From NCBI GenBank assembly GCA_027491155.1, contig JAIXWR010000042.1, positions 186,001 through 250,000 of the forward strand: 64,000 nt of DNA. The letters are read 5' to 3'. The notes below the pieces were generated by a model, which saw only the letters and a list, made by a program, of their open reading frames with translations, was not told the DNA's origin and did no database searches. Source of the stretch: Verrucomicrobiaceae bacterium. Its GTDB lineage: Bacteria; Verrucomicrobiota; Verrucomicrobiia; Verrucomicrobiales; Akkermansiaceae. Every line of letters begins with the position of its first letter. Positions within the stretch are counted from its first letter, which is position 1. Both the position numbers and the translations under genes were made by a program. Shown piece by piece: positions 42,900 through 51,985 of this stretch.

Positions 42900-43892
42900 T
42901 CAGGAGACCGACGCTTCCAGGATCTCGCGCAGCACGCCGGCGGCGGTTTTGCCTTCGGCGAGGGCTTCGTAGGTGAGGCGGATGCGGTGGAGCATGACGT
43001 CTTCGGCGAGGGCGAAGAGGTCTTCCGGGACGACGTAGTCGCGGCCGTGGAGGAGGGCGCGGGCGCGGGAGGCCTTGAGGATGGAAATGCCGGCGCGCGG
43101 GGAACAGCCGAGCTCGAGGTCGGGGTGCTTTCGGGTGCGCTCGACGACGTCGACGACGTGCTTGAGGAAGACATCGCTGACGTGGATGTGGTTGGCCGCC
43201 TCCATCGCCGCGACGAGGTCGGCTTCGGTGCCGATGGCGTCGCCCTGGATCAGGTCGAACTCGGTGCGGGCGACCGCGCCGGTGCCGTCGCGCTTCACGC
43301 CGAGCTTCAGGTTGCGGCGGAGGATTTCCTCTTCCTCGGCGAGGGTCGGGTAGCCGAGCCGGTGGCAGAGCATGAAGCGGTCGAGCTGGGCTTCAGGGAG
43401 TTCGAAAGTGCCGCTTTGCTCGATCGGGTTCTGGGTCGCGATGACCAGGAAGGGGACGGGCAGCGGGTAGGACTGGTTGCCGATGGTCACCTTGCGTTCC
43501 TGCATCGCCTCGAGCAGCGCGCCTTGGACCTTCGGCGCGGCGCGGTTGATTTCGTCGGCGAGGAGCAGGTTGGTGAAGGCGGGGCCTTGGTGGGTGCGGA
43601 AGCCGCCGGTGCGCTCGTCGAGGATTTCGGAGCCGATGATGTCGGAGGGCAGCAGGTCGATCGTGAACTGGATGCGCCGGAAATGCAGGTGCATCGCCTG
43701 GGCGAGGGTGTTCACCAGCAGGGTCTTCGCGAGGCCGGGCATCCCTTCTAACAAAAGGTGGCCGCTGGTCAGCAGGGCGATCAGCATGCGTTCGACGACC
43801 ACATCCTGGCCGACGACGATGGTCCCGACCCGTTGCCGGATCGCCTGGAGATATTCCGCTGTTTGCGAGACCGGGGTGGGGACGCTGCTCAT
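42900..43892 (-). CDS. MoxR-family AAA+ ATPase
   Basis: The product is 330 residues from ATG 43892; the longer frame carries an unrelated tail. Walker A is LEGMPGLAKT at about 49-57 and Walker B LLLADEINRA at about 109-114. ATQNPIEQSGTFELPEAQLD is the sensor and hallmark MoxR segment, and LGCSPRAGISILKASRARAL holds the sensor-2 Arg. It is a cytoplasmic chaperone-like ATPase that works with DUF58 and VWA proteins. It is the first gene of the leftward operon, so the promoter should lie in 43893-44158. Confidence 0.95.
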   Translation of the reverse strand: MSSVPTPVSQTAEYLQAIRQRVGTIVVGQDVVVERMLIALLTSGHLLLEGMPGLAKTLLVNTLAQAMHLHFRRIQFTIDLLPSDIIGSEILDERTGGFRTHQGPAFTNLLLADEINRAAPKVQGALLEAMQERKVTIGNQSYPLPVPFLVIATQNPIEQSGTFELPEAQLDRFMLCHRLGYPTLAEEEEILRRNLKLGVKRDGTGAVARTEFDLIQGDAIGTEADLVAAMEAANHIHVSDVFLKHVVDVVERTRKHPDLELGCSPRAGISILKASRARALLHGRDYVVPEDLFALAEDVMLHRIRLTYEALAEGKTAAGVLREILEASVS

Positions 43893-44138
43893 GGAGATTT
43901 GCCTTTCAATAACGCCCTGACTCAGTGCCGCAGCGGCGGGGCTTTGTCTGTAAAAACCTGCGGGGAATCTTCGGACGGAATTTACAGGGTTCGGACAGGG
44001 TATGGAGGCACGCGCGATGTGAGGCAAGCGGGCCGGAGGCCACCGGGTGCGCGGAGGCTCCGCCCCGCAGAAACAAGGGAAGATGACGCTTCGGCGATGC
44101 GGCCTTGAACGGGCGGCGGGCTTGTGGGGACCGTTCTG

Positions 44139-44153
44139 CCGGTCGCAGACCGG
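44139..44153. repeat. GGTCTGCGACC-core hairpin, copy 2
   Basis: CCGGTC-GCA-GACCGG forms a 6-bp stem with a GCA loop, the complement of the core at 14527-14545. It sits between the nagA stop and moxR, 5 bp from the nagA stop codon. The flanking words (ACCGTTCTGCC before, TGCTCC after) recur around copy 3. Confidence 0.65.
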
Positions 44154-44158
44154 TGCTC

Positions 44159-45295
44159 CTACCTCTCCTCCCCGCCCACGAAGGTCTTCGCGACGCTGAA
44201 GTCGTTGTTCAGCAGCACCAGGTCGGCGAGGTAGCCGGCGGCGATGCGGCCGACGTGGTCGAGGCCAAGCGAGCAGGCCTGGTTCCAGGAGGTGACCTTG
44301 ACCAGCTCGGTGAGCGGGAGATCGGTGACTTCCTTGAGCAGGCGCAGGCCCTCGTTCGCAAGCAGGGTGGAACCGGCCAGGGCGCCGCCTTGCTTGAGAC
44401 GGGCGACGCGGTCTTTCACGACGACCTCGAGACCGCCTAGCTGGATCTCGCCTTCGACGATCCAAGAAGCGGCGACCGAGTCGGTGATCATCATGAGACG
44501 GTGGATCGGGATCGTCTTGAAGATCAGCCGCAGCATGTCGGGCGACAGGTGGATGCCGTCGGCGATGATTTCAATCATCAGTCGGTCGTCGAGCATCCCG
44601 GCGCCGATCACCCCGATCTCGCGGTGGTGGAGCGGGGTCATCGCGTTGCCGTAGTGGGTCAGGTGGCCGAGGCCCGCGTTGCAGGCGGCGAAGATTTGGG
44701 CGGAGGTGGCGGCGGTGTGGGCGGCGGAGCAGGTGATGTCCAAGGCGCGGCAGCCTTCGATCAATTCGAGCGCGCCGGGCAGCTCCGGGGCGAGGGAGAG
44801 GATCAAGGCGGGCATGATCGCGTGGAGTTCCTCCACTTCCGCGAAATCCGGCAGGCGGACGAACTGCGGGTTCTGCGCGCCGGCCTTCTCCTTGTTGATG
44901 AAGGGGCCCTCGACGTGCATGCCGGGGCAGCGGGTCAGGCCGCCCTGGGCGCGGAAGGCGGCGATCTTGGTGGCGATCGATTTCAGCTTTTCCCGCGGCT
45001 GGGTCAGGGTGGTCGGCAGCCAGGTGGTCACGCCTTCCTGGAGCTTGCGGCGGGCGATGTGGCGCAGCGAGTCGATCGAGTCGTCGCACACGTCGTGGCC
45101 GTCGGCACCGTGGCTGTGGATGTCGATGAAGCCGGGCATCAGCATCTTGCCGGCGGCGTCGATCTTGTGGTCGGCGGTGGGCAGGTTGTTGCCTTCGATC
45201 ACCGACACGATGCGGTCGTCCTTGATCAGGACGGCGGCGTTGGGGAGGTCGATGCCCGGGGAGATGATCCTCGCGTTGGTGATGAGTTTTCTCAT
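44159..45295 (-). CDS. nagA: N-acetylglucosamine-6-phosphate deacetylase
   Basis: The product is 378 residues from ATG 45295. Metal and substrate residues fit the amidohydrolase fold: FIDIHSHGADGHDV, HVEGPFINKEKAGAQNP with the Glu, CSAAHTAATSAQ, THYGNAMTPLHHRE (HLFNAM in most homologs) and MITDSVAA with the catalytic Asp. It removes acetate from GlcNAc-6-phosphate in amino-sugar recycling. No nagB or transporter gene is adjacent. The start lies inside a TGTTAGA word (complement CTAACATG). Confidence 0.9.
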   Translation of the reverse strand: MRKLITNARIISPGIDLPNAAVLIKDDRIVSVIEGNNLPTADHKIDAAGKMLMPGFIDIHSHGADGHDVCDDSIDSLRHIARRKLQEGVTTWLPTTLTQPREKLKSIATKIAAFRAQGGLTRCPGMHVEGPFINKEKAGAQNPQFVRLPDFAEVEELHAIMPALILSLAPELPGALELIEGCRALDITCSAAHTAATSAQIFAACNAGLGHLTHYGNAMTPLHHREIGVIGAGMLDDRLMIEIIADGIHLSPDMLRLIFKTIPIHRLMMITDSVAASWIVEGEIQLGGLEVVVKDRVARLKQGGALAGSTLLANEGLRLLKEVTDLPLTELVKVTSWNQACSLGLDHVGRIAAGYLADLVLLNNDFSVAKTFVGGEER

Positions 45296-45414
45296 GTTAG
45301 ATGCGGAATGCCGGCTCATCTTCTGGGTGTCGGGCGAGGTTTTGGCGAGCCGGGATTTTTGCGGAAACGCGAAGCGCGGCTTGGCAGATGGCGGCGACCG
45401 GTTATCGATGTCGC

Positions 45415-45996
45415 ATGATCAAGCGCACGTTCGGATTCGCGGGAATCGCCGGGGCCATCGTCCTCCTTTCGGGCTGCGGGGCGGGGCGGATCGAGAAGTG
45501 GGAGGAAGTGACCGGCGAGCGGAACCGCTCGCTGCGCGACGGGGCGGACCTGCTGGGCGTGACGGTGCCGGTGCTGCGCGCGCCGGGGCTGGAGCGGGTG
45601 TGGGGCGCGCCGAAGATCCGGCGGGACGGGGAGGGCGGCTATTGCCTGACCTACGCCGACCCGAAGCGGCCCTTTTTCCGGCTGATGGTCCACGGCATGG
45701 CCGAGCCGCTGCCGAAGCTTTCGTCCCCGCCCAAGCTGTCGGGCGAGGAAATGCGCAACAACACGCTGGCCGGCTTCGAAAAGGAGCAGCAGTGGCGGAC
45801 GGTGAGCGTGCTCGGAGAGGAAGTGCGCTGGTACCAGGAATCCACCGGCGGCGGGGCGGACGGCGCGTATTTCAGCACGGAAGGCTTCACCTTGAAGTCC
45901 GCCGACGGGCGGAAGGGGCACTACCGGCTGGTCGCGGAGCAGGGCGAGGAGTCGCCGGAGGAGATCGCGCGCTGGTTCGGCAGCGTCTCGTTCTGA
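45415..45996 (+). CDS. Putative lipoprotein of unknown function
   Basis: The product is 193 residues from ATG 45415. The signal ends in IVLLSGC, a clear lipobox. The mature part is a soluble beta-rich domain (GGYCLTYADPKRPFFRLMVH, then GHYRLVAEQGEESPEEIARW). I do not recognise a family. It is divergent from nagA with 119 bp between them. Confidence 0.75.
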   Translation: MIKRTFGFAGIAGAIVLLSGCGAGRIEKWEEVTGERNRSLRDGADLLGVTVPVLRAPGLERVWGAPKIRRDGEGGYCLTYADPKRPFFRLMVHGMAEPLPKLSSPPKLSGEEMRNNTLAGFEKEQQWRTVSVLGEEVRWYQESTGGGADGAYFSTEGFTLKSADGRKGHYRLVAEQGEESPEEIARWFGSVSF

Positions 45997-46061
45997 GGGC
46001 CGGACAATCGTCACCGAAGAAAGCCTGACAGGCGGGATCCGGCTGCTAGGCTTTCCGCCCC

Positions 46062-46871
46062 ATGTCTTCCGAAGAAACGACCGATTTCCCCGGCCCGCGT
46101 GCCGCCCTGATTGCCGCCTGCGTGGAGATGGAGCGCTTGCTTGGCGGTCTGAACGACTCCCACGGCAAGGTGGCGGAGGAGATCCACCAGCTCCGCAAGC
46201 TGGGCAAGCGGCTGCGCGGCGGGCTGGCGATGTGCGGGGAATCCAAGCCTTGCCTGCGCTGGATCGCGGTGATCGGCCGGATGCTCGGCGGCTCGCGGGA
46301 TGCCACGGTTCGGGTGAAGACGTGGCGCAACCTGGAGCCCGGCGAGGCTCCGGCGGGATCGGTCGAGGCGGCGATCGGCGCCTTGCTCGAGCTGGAGGCC
46401 TCCGCGGCGAACCGCCGGCCGCCGCAGGCGGTGATCGACTGGTCGCAGGCGGCGCTGGGACAGGTGGTCAGCCGACTGGCGGTGCGGACCGACGAGGAGA
46501 TCTCGGCTTGCGCGGTCGAGGGCGTGGTGCGGCTGGAGCGGCAGCTCCGCAAGCGGCTGAAACGGGCCCTGCAGCGGGTCCGCAACGAGGATTTCCACGA
46601 GTGCCGGAAGGCGGTGAAGGCGTGGCTGGGCGGGCTGTCGATGGTGGTTCCGGGCGTGGAAGTGCCCGGCGCGGCGGAGGCGGAGAAGCTGGCCGACAAT
46701 CTGGGAGAGGAGAACGACCTGGAGGTGCTGGCCGCCTGGCTGACCGGCCGCGGTTTCTCTCCCGCGACCGCGGGGGCCGTCTGGAAGACCCTGCGCAAGC
46801 GCCAGGAGAAGATCCGCCGCCGTTCCATTTCGCTGATCCGCAAGGAGCTGCTGCCGGCCTTGGGGAAGTAG
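46062..46871 (+). CDS. CHAD domain protein
   Basis: The product is 269 residues from ATG 46062. It is all-helical, with the conserved His and basic residues of the CHAD family: VAEEIHQLRKLGKRLRGGL near the start and FHECRKAVKAWLGGLSM later. Each half has one such helical repeat. CHAD proteins bind polyphosphate through this basic surface. No CYTH partner domain is fused or adjacent. It stands alone, 65 bp after the lipoprotein gene and in the same direction. Confidence 0.85.
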   Translation: MSSEETTDFPGPRAALIAACVEMERLLGGLNDSHGKVAEEIHQLRKLGKRLRGGLAMCGESKPCLRWIAVIGRMLGGSRDATVRVKTWRNLEPGEAPAGSVEAAIGALLELEASAANRRPPQAVIDWSQAALGQVVSRLAVRTDEEISACAVEGVVRLERQLRKRLKRALQRVRNEDFHECRKAVKAWLGGLSMVVPGVEVPGAAEAEKLADNLGEENDLEVLAAWLTGRGFSPATAGAVWKTLRKRQEKIRRRSISLIRKELLPALGK

Positions 46872-46979
46872 CGCAAAGCCGGGCGATCCCCGCCCGCGAA
46901 GGCGTTCCTCCCGGCGGAGGAAAAGAATTTCCACAATCCGCCGCGGGGTGCTAGGGATCGGCGTCGTTCCCAAGGTACC

Positions 46980-47585
46980 ATGAAATTTCCGCTCCGTTCC
47001 CTCGTTGCCGCCGCCCTCACCCTCGGCGGGGTTGTCACCGCGCAAGACAGCGACCGCCTGAAGGTCGCGACCGTCGACATGATGGCGCTCTACGGGGAAT
47101 ACCACGAGACCAAGACCACCCAGGCGAAGTTCGACGAGGAGCAGGCCCGGGTCGTGAAGGACCGCGACGAGCGGGTGAAGACCCTGAAGGACCTGGAGGC
47201 GAAGATCGGCGAACTCAAGGCGCAGGAGGGCGATCCTTCGGTGGCCGATGCCAAGAAGCAGCAGCTCTTCAGCGAGCGCCAGACGAAGCAGCAGGAGTTC
47301 GAGGTGCTGCGCAAGGAGCTGGAGGAGTTCCTGCAGCGCAAGATGCGGGCCCTGCAGGAGCAGTCGCAGTTGCGGGCCAAGGTCATCCTCGAGAAGATCC
47401 GCGAGAAAGTCCGCCAGCACGCCGAGGCGGAAGGCTACGACTACGTGCTGGACAAGACCGGCACCAGCACCTCCCAGGTCCCGATCCTCCTCTACACCAA
47501 GGACGCCACGGACATCACCGAAGTCCTGCTGAAGTCGATCAACGAAGGGGCTCCGGCTGCGGTGGAAGAGAAGAAGGCGGAATGA
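46980..47585 (+). CDS. Skp/OmpH-like periplasmic chaperone
   Basis: The product is 201 residues from ATG 46980. A signal peptide (residues 1-22) precedes a short beta segment (LKVATVDMMALYGEYHET). A long charged coiled coil (about 50-140) follows, and then the closing strand region (GYDYVLDKTGTSTSQVPILL). The layout matches Skp, which holds outer-membrane proteins during transport across the periplasm. It is not next to bamA or lpxD as in many Gram-negatives, so it may be one of several paralogs. Confidence 0.87.
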   Translation: MKFPLRSLVAAALTLGGVVTAQDSDRLKVATVDMMALYGEYHETKTTQAKFDEEQARVVKDRDERVKTLKDLEAKIGELKAQEGDPSVADAKKQQLFSERQTKQQEFEVLRKELEEFLQRKMRALQEQSQLRAKVILEKIREKVRQHAEAEGYDYVLDKTGTSTSQVPILLYTKDATDITEVLLKSINEGAPAAVEEKKAE

Positions 47586-47598
47586 CCGGGTGAGGCCC

Positions 47599-47718
47599 CC
47601 CGGGACCGCGTGCCACCGGCTCGCAGAAGCACCGGTGGAGCAGGATTTTACGGGACGGGCTCGAACGGGCAGCCGCATCGCAGGATCGTTCTGCGAGCCG
47701 GAGGCACGCGGTCCCGGG
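47599..47718. repeat. Near-perfect 30-bp inverted repeat, element e
   Basis: Arms at 47599-47628 and 47689-47718 match as inverted repeats at 29 of 30 positions, starting CCCGGGACCGCGTGCC. The spacer is 60 bp and contains CACCGG words that could pair with the arms. It lies 13 bp after the Skp-like stop codon in a convergent gap. It could act as a bidirectional terminator, but the size and symmetry look more like a MITE or REP unit. Confidence 0.85.
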
Positions 47719-47775
47719 AGATGGCGCTCCAGGGATTCAGTCCTGGATGGGTGGCGGGCGTTAGCGGACCGCTCT

Positions 47776-47792
47776 GCCGGTCGCAGACCGGC
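47776..47792. repeat. GGTCTGCGACC-core hairpin, copy 3
   Basis: GCCGGTC-GCA-GACCGGC forms a 7-bp stem. It shares the flank CTCTGCCGGTCGCAGACCGG with the repeat at 44131-44160. It lies 14 bp after the aroG-type stop codon, so it may also help end transcription between the two convergent genes. Confidence 0.65.
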
Positions 47793-47806
47793 GCTCCCGG
47801 CGGTGG

Positions 47807-48871
<1,065 letters not shown>

Positions 48872-48955
48872 GGGCGGGAGGAAAGGGGAAAGCGGGTCCG
48901 GGGGCAAGTAACGAGTGGAGAGGGGCTTGGGGCTGCGGGACTGGCGGAAAACTGA

Positions 48956-49137
48956 ACCGCCAAGACGCCAAGGTCGCCAAGTAAAGGCGGTGGGGAAGTG
49001 AGGGAATCAAGGTTTCGATGCCCAGAGGGATCGCTTGGGCCATTTTCTGACCGCAGCCGCCGAGGTCTTCCCTTTGCTCAGGGGCCCTGGAGTGGAAATC
49101 CGTTTTCCAGACTTGGCGAACTTGGCGTCTTGGCGGT
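48956..49137. repeat. 27-bp inverted repeat with period-10 words, element f
   Basis: Arms at 48956-48982 and 49111-49137 match at 26 of 27 positions and read ACCGCCAAGACGCCAAG and its complement. Each arm repeats a CGCCAAG word about every ten bases. The 128-bp spacer has no ORF. It lies between divergent genes (DAHP synthase and tlyA), so it sits in both promoter regions rather than at transcript ends. Confidence 0.85.
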
Positions 49138-49154
49138 GAATCCTTTCTCCCACC

Positions 49155-49883
49155 GTGAAGAAAGAACGTGCCGATGCCCTGCTGGTCGCCCGCGGCCTCT
49201 GCGAGTCCCGTGAACAGGCGAAGCGCCTGATCCTGGCGGGAGAGGTCCGCAGCGGCGACCGGGTCATCGACAAGCCGAGCACCCCGCTGGCCGGGGACGC
49301 GCCGCTGGAGGTGAAGGAGAAGCCGAAGTACGTCGGCCGCGGCGGCTTGAAAATGGAGGGCGCGCTGGCGGCCTTCGGGATCTCGCCGGAGGGCTGGACC
49401 TGCCTCGACATCGGGGCATCGACCGGCGGCTTCACCGATTGCCTGCTCCAGCATGGCGCGGCGAAGGTCCACGCGATCGACGTCGGCACCAACCAGCTCG
49501 CCTACAAGCTGCGCACCGACCCGCGGGTCATCGTGAAGGAGCAGTTCAACGCCCGCGGGCTGGAGGTTTCGACGCTGGGCGAGAAGGTCCGGCTGATCGT
49601 GATGGACCTGTCCTTCATCTCGCTCACCAAGATCCTGCCCGCGGCCTTCGGGGTGCTGGAGGACGGCGGCTCGATCGTCTGCCTGATCAAGCCGCAGTTC
49701 GAGCTGGAGCGCGAGGACATCGGCAAGGGCGGGATCGTCCGCGACCCCGCGCTGCACGACCGCGCGGTGGAGAAGATCCGGGCCTTCGTGACGGAGGAGC
49801 TGGGGAGGGAGTGGAAGGGACTGATCGACTCGCCGATCACCGGGACGGATGGGAACCGGGAGTTTTTGGCGTGGCTCGCATAG
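49155..49883 (+). CDS. tlyA: TlyA family rRNA (cytidine-2'-O)-methyltransferase
   Basis: The product is 242 residues from GTG 49155. An S4 RNA-binding domain (ERADALLVARGLCESREQAK) takes the first 60 residues. An FtsJ-like methyltransferase follows with DIGASTGGFTDCLL, MDLSFIS and LIKPQFE, giving the Lys-Asp-Lys catalytic set together with GGLKMEGA. In other bacteria TlyA methylates 16S and 23S rRNA 2'-OH groups and determines capreomycin sensitivity. The gene is single and directly preceded by element f. Confidence 0.93.
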   Translation: MKKERADALLVARGLCESREQAKRLILAGEVRSGDRVIDKPSTPLAGDAPLEVKEKPKYVGRGGLKMEGALAAFGISPEGWTCLDIGASTGGFTDCLLQHGAAKVHAIDVGTNQLAYKLRTDPRVIVKEQFNARGLEVSTLGEKVRLIVMDLSFISLTKILPAAFGVLEDGGSIVCLIKPQFELEREDIGKGGIVRDPALHDRAVEKIRAFVTEELGREWKGLIDSPITGTDGNREFLAWLA

Positions 49884-50088
49884 GTGGGAAGCCCCGCTGA
49901 AGGCTTTGAACGGAGGCAGGCAGCTAGAAAGCTGCCTTGCTAGGGTTTCGGCGAGGATCTTGGCTCCCGCGATCCCCTCGATTTTTCCTCCCGATCCCTA
50001 ATGCAGAGGCATGTGCTTATGCCGCACGCCGCAGAGGCACATGTAGATGCAGCCTGCGGCATAAACACAGTTTTGGGCAGAAAAGCGA

Positions 50089-50295
50089 TTAATCCTCGGG
50101 CGAGGGCGGGCTCTTTGTCGTCCGGACAGGGCGCTTCGGAAAGATAAGGGGCAGGGCTAACTTGGCGATGTCGGGCTTCAAGGCTTTTCCTACTATAACT
50201 ACAGCCGCAGCTTTGAGGAGGGGGCGGACTGCAAGAACCGTTGCGATTAGCAGGGCTTGCCACCACTCAAACGGAAGTTGATTGATCCCTGCCAT
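50089..50295 (-). CDS. Small membrane protein in a low-GC patch
   Basis: The product is 68 residues from ATG 50295. One or two membrane helices (WWQALLIATVLAVRPLLKAA, then AVVIVGKALKPDIAKLALP) precede a basic Pro/Ser tail. Base composition is lower in GC than flanking genes. It starts 31 bp after the stop of the 190-residue gene upstream and is probably co-transcribed with it. No family is recognised. The gap 49884-50088 on the other side holds nothing I can support. Confidence 0.5.
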   Translation of the reverse strand: MAGINQLPFEWWQALLIATVLAVRPLLKAAAVVIVGKALKPDIAKLALPLIFPKRPVRTTKSPPSPED

Positions 50296-50326
50296 GGTGT
50301 GTGTTTCGTGTTTGGGTTAAGCGCTC

Positions 50327-50899
50327 TCAGCTTTCGGACGGCTCGTAGTCGACGGCGAGGGTCTTCATGAAAGCATGAATCCGCCGTGCCTCCGCGACAG
50401 TCATGTCCCGCGGGAGAATGAGCCTCGCGGTTGACCCGTCACGAAGAGGAAACGGGTATTCGATTAGACCATGGCCGCCGCCGCCAGACGCAGGGGATGG
50501 AACTTCCGGCGTCGAGCCGGTTTCCATCGATCTTGCCCGCTTCGGTAGCGACTTGCCTCCGTGCTTTGCGTCGGGGGACTTCTGGGTGCTGGGTTTGGAC
50601 GACGGTTTCCATGCGCTCGGATCACGGGTATAATCGATGAACGATTCGAGTGCATTGCGGAATCGCTTTCCATAGGCATCGAGGCTTGACGGTGTGAAGT
50701 CGCGGGCATGGAGGTTTTGGAAGCGATGGATCACATCATCCGGATCGAGAGAAGTCACATCCATCTCTTCCCAACCTTCCAGAACGCCCATCACCTTCGA
50801 GCAGGCTGAGCGCAGTGATAATGCGCTATTCCGGTTCATCAGGCCCTTCTTGGCTGCCCAAGTCCAGTGATCAACGAGAGTTTGTCCAGTGGTCTTCAT
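50327..50899 (-). CDS. Accessory protein with recombinase-like N-terminal helices
   Basis: The product is 190 residues from ATG 50899; a TTG 9 bp upstream is the alternative. Residues 1-90 (TLVDHWTWAAKKGLMNRNSA, later LDAYGKRFRNALESFIDYTR) resemble the SAM-like core-binding domain of tyrosine recombinases, without a catalytic domain. After a Ser/Pro linker, the last 60 residues (YPFPLRDGSTARLILPRDMT, VAEARRIHAFMKTL) form a short module that I have seen appended to other accessory proteins, but I cannot name it. Lower GC suggests transfer. Function unknown. Confidence 0.6.
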   Translation of the reverse strand: MKTTGQTLVDHWTWAAKKGLMNRNSALSLRSACSKVMGVLEGWEEMDVTSLDPDDVIHRFQNLHARDFTPSSLDAYGKRFRNALESFIDYTRDPSAWKPSSKPSTQKSPDAKHGGKSLPKRARSMETGSTPEVPSPASGGGGHGLIEYPFPLRDGSTARLILPRDMTVAEARRIHAFMKTLAVDYEPSES

Positions 50900-51095
50900 T
50901 TCAGGCAAATGTTGGCGTGTGTTGTGTTGTATGTCAATGCTGCAATTTGGGAAAAGTGGAAATTTCTACACAAACCGCGACCGGGCAACCGGATGCAGGG
51001 CGGCGAGTTGGAGATCGAGCCGTAGCTAGAAGCGCCGGCCGGGCAGGTGGATCCTCCTTCGCCAAGGCTACGGAGGACAGGTTGTGGGGGAGACG

Positions 51096-51224
51096 ATGCA
51101 GCAGCGCGTTTCCGCATCGCCGGTGTGGCTGAGCACGGCGGGCATGGGCGTGTCGTGGCTCCACCTCCGGCTGGACTCGCGGCCGAAGTATTACCGCCAC
51201 CGGGCTTACGCGGTGGCTGGCTGA
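51096..51224 (+). pseudogene. C-terminal remnant of a DUF6940-like gene
   Basis: The frame reads WLSTAGMGVSWLHLRLDSR followed by PKYYRHRAYAVAG and a stop. This matches what I recall as the C-terminal signature of the DUF6940 family (GVPWLHVRLDxRPKYY). ATG 51096 would give only 42 residues, and upstream the frame soon enters unrelated sequence, so the first part of the gene is gone. It is a truncated relic or a fragment carried by recombination. The rest of the gap (50900-51095 and 51225-51300) shows no gene. Confidence 0.5.
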
Positions 51225-51300
51225 TCCGATCGGGCCTCTGATCCTTCGGGATGTTGCAGCCGCGGCTTTACTCTTACGGCTGCCCGGCTAAGCTTCACCC

Positions 51301-51624
51301 ATGGTAGCGATGAAGGACATCCAACGGTACTGCGACGCCATTGCGGCGGCGTTCAAGCCGACGCGGATCATTCTTTTTGGCTCCCATGCCTATGGAACGC
51401 CAACGAAGGATTCCGACGTCGACGTTCTGGTCGAACTGCCGAAGTCGCGGCGACTCGGGCATCGCCCTGCGCTGAAGATCCGCGAGAAGGTGGAGGCCGG
51501 ATTTCCCGTGGATATTCTGGTGCGGGATCCCGCCGAGGTGCGAGAGCGTCTTCGCGAGGGAGACTGCTTTCTCGAAGAAATCACGAGCCGGGGCAAGGTG
51601 ATGTATGAAGGCGGCCACGCGTGA
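51301..51624 (+). CDS. MNT-type nucleotidyltransferase (MntA-like antitoxin)
   Basis: The product is 107 residues from ATG 51301. GSHAYG at 27-32, SDVDVLVEL with Asp39 and Asp41, and PVDILVRD with Asp71 are the complete minimal nucleotidyltransferase motif. In MNT/HEPN pairs such as MntA-HepT the enzyme adds AMP to its HEPN partner and so silences it. The next gene overlaps by 20 bp and encodes a HEPN protein. All catalytic Asp residues are present, so activity is likely. Confidence 0.88.
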   Translation: MVAMKDIQRYCDAIAAAFKPTRIILFGSHAYGTPTKDSDVDVLVELPKSRRLGHRPALKIREKVEAGFPVDILVRDPAEVRERLREGDCFLEEITSRGKVMYEGGHA

Positions 51625-51985
51625 TTGGGTTGCCAAGGCCGAGAGTGATTATCTCGCGGCGCGGGCATTGGCCCGGCTGCGCAAGGTTCCACTGCACGAT
51701 CAGGTGTGCTTTCATTGCCAACAGAGTGCGGAGAAATACCTGAAGGCGCGTTTGGAGGAGGCGGCGATCCCCCATCCCAAAACGCACGATTTGGAAGTTC
51801 TGCTCACGCTGGTATTGCCGGTGGAGCCGCTGTGGTCCGCGCTTCGCCCGGCGCTTCGGTCGCTGTCAGGCTTCGCCGTGGAGTTCCGGTATCCAGGTGT
51901 TTCCGCCACGGCGGCGGACTCGAAGCAGGCATTGCAGGAGGTCAAGTGTGTGCGGAAGGAAGTCCGACAGGCTTTCGGGATTTGA
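51605..51985 (+). CDS. HEPN domain protein (toxin partner)
   Basis: The product is 126 residues from ATG 51605. The sequence HDQVCFHCQQSAEKYLKARL, then PHPKTHDLEVLL, is the standard HEPN (PF05168) helix pattern. R-x4-H appears as RKVPLH near residue 26, which could be the RNase motif, but its position is unusual for this family. It overlaps the MNT gene by 20 bp. The pair is a candidate type VII toxin-antitoxin system, with AMPylation of the HEPN protein as the control. Confidence 0.82.
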   Translation: MKAATRDWVAKAESDYLAARALARLRKVPLHDQVCFHCQQSAEKYLKARLEEAAIPHPKTHDLEVLLTLVLPVEPLWSALRPALRSLSGFAVEFRYPGVSATAADSKQALQEVKCVRKEVRQAFGI

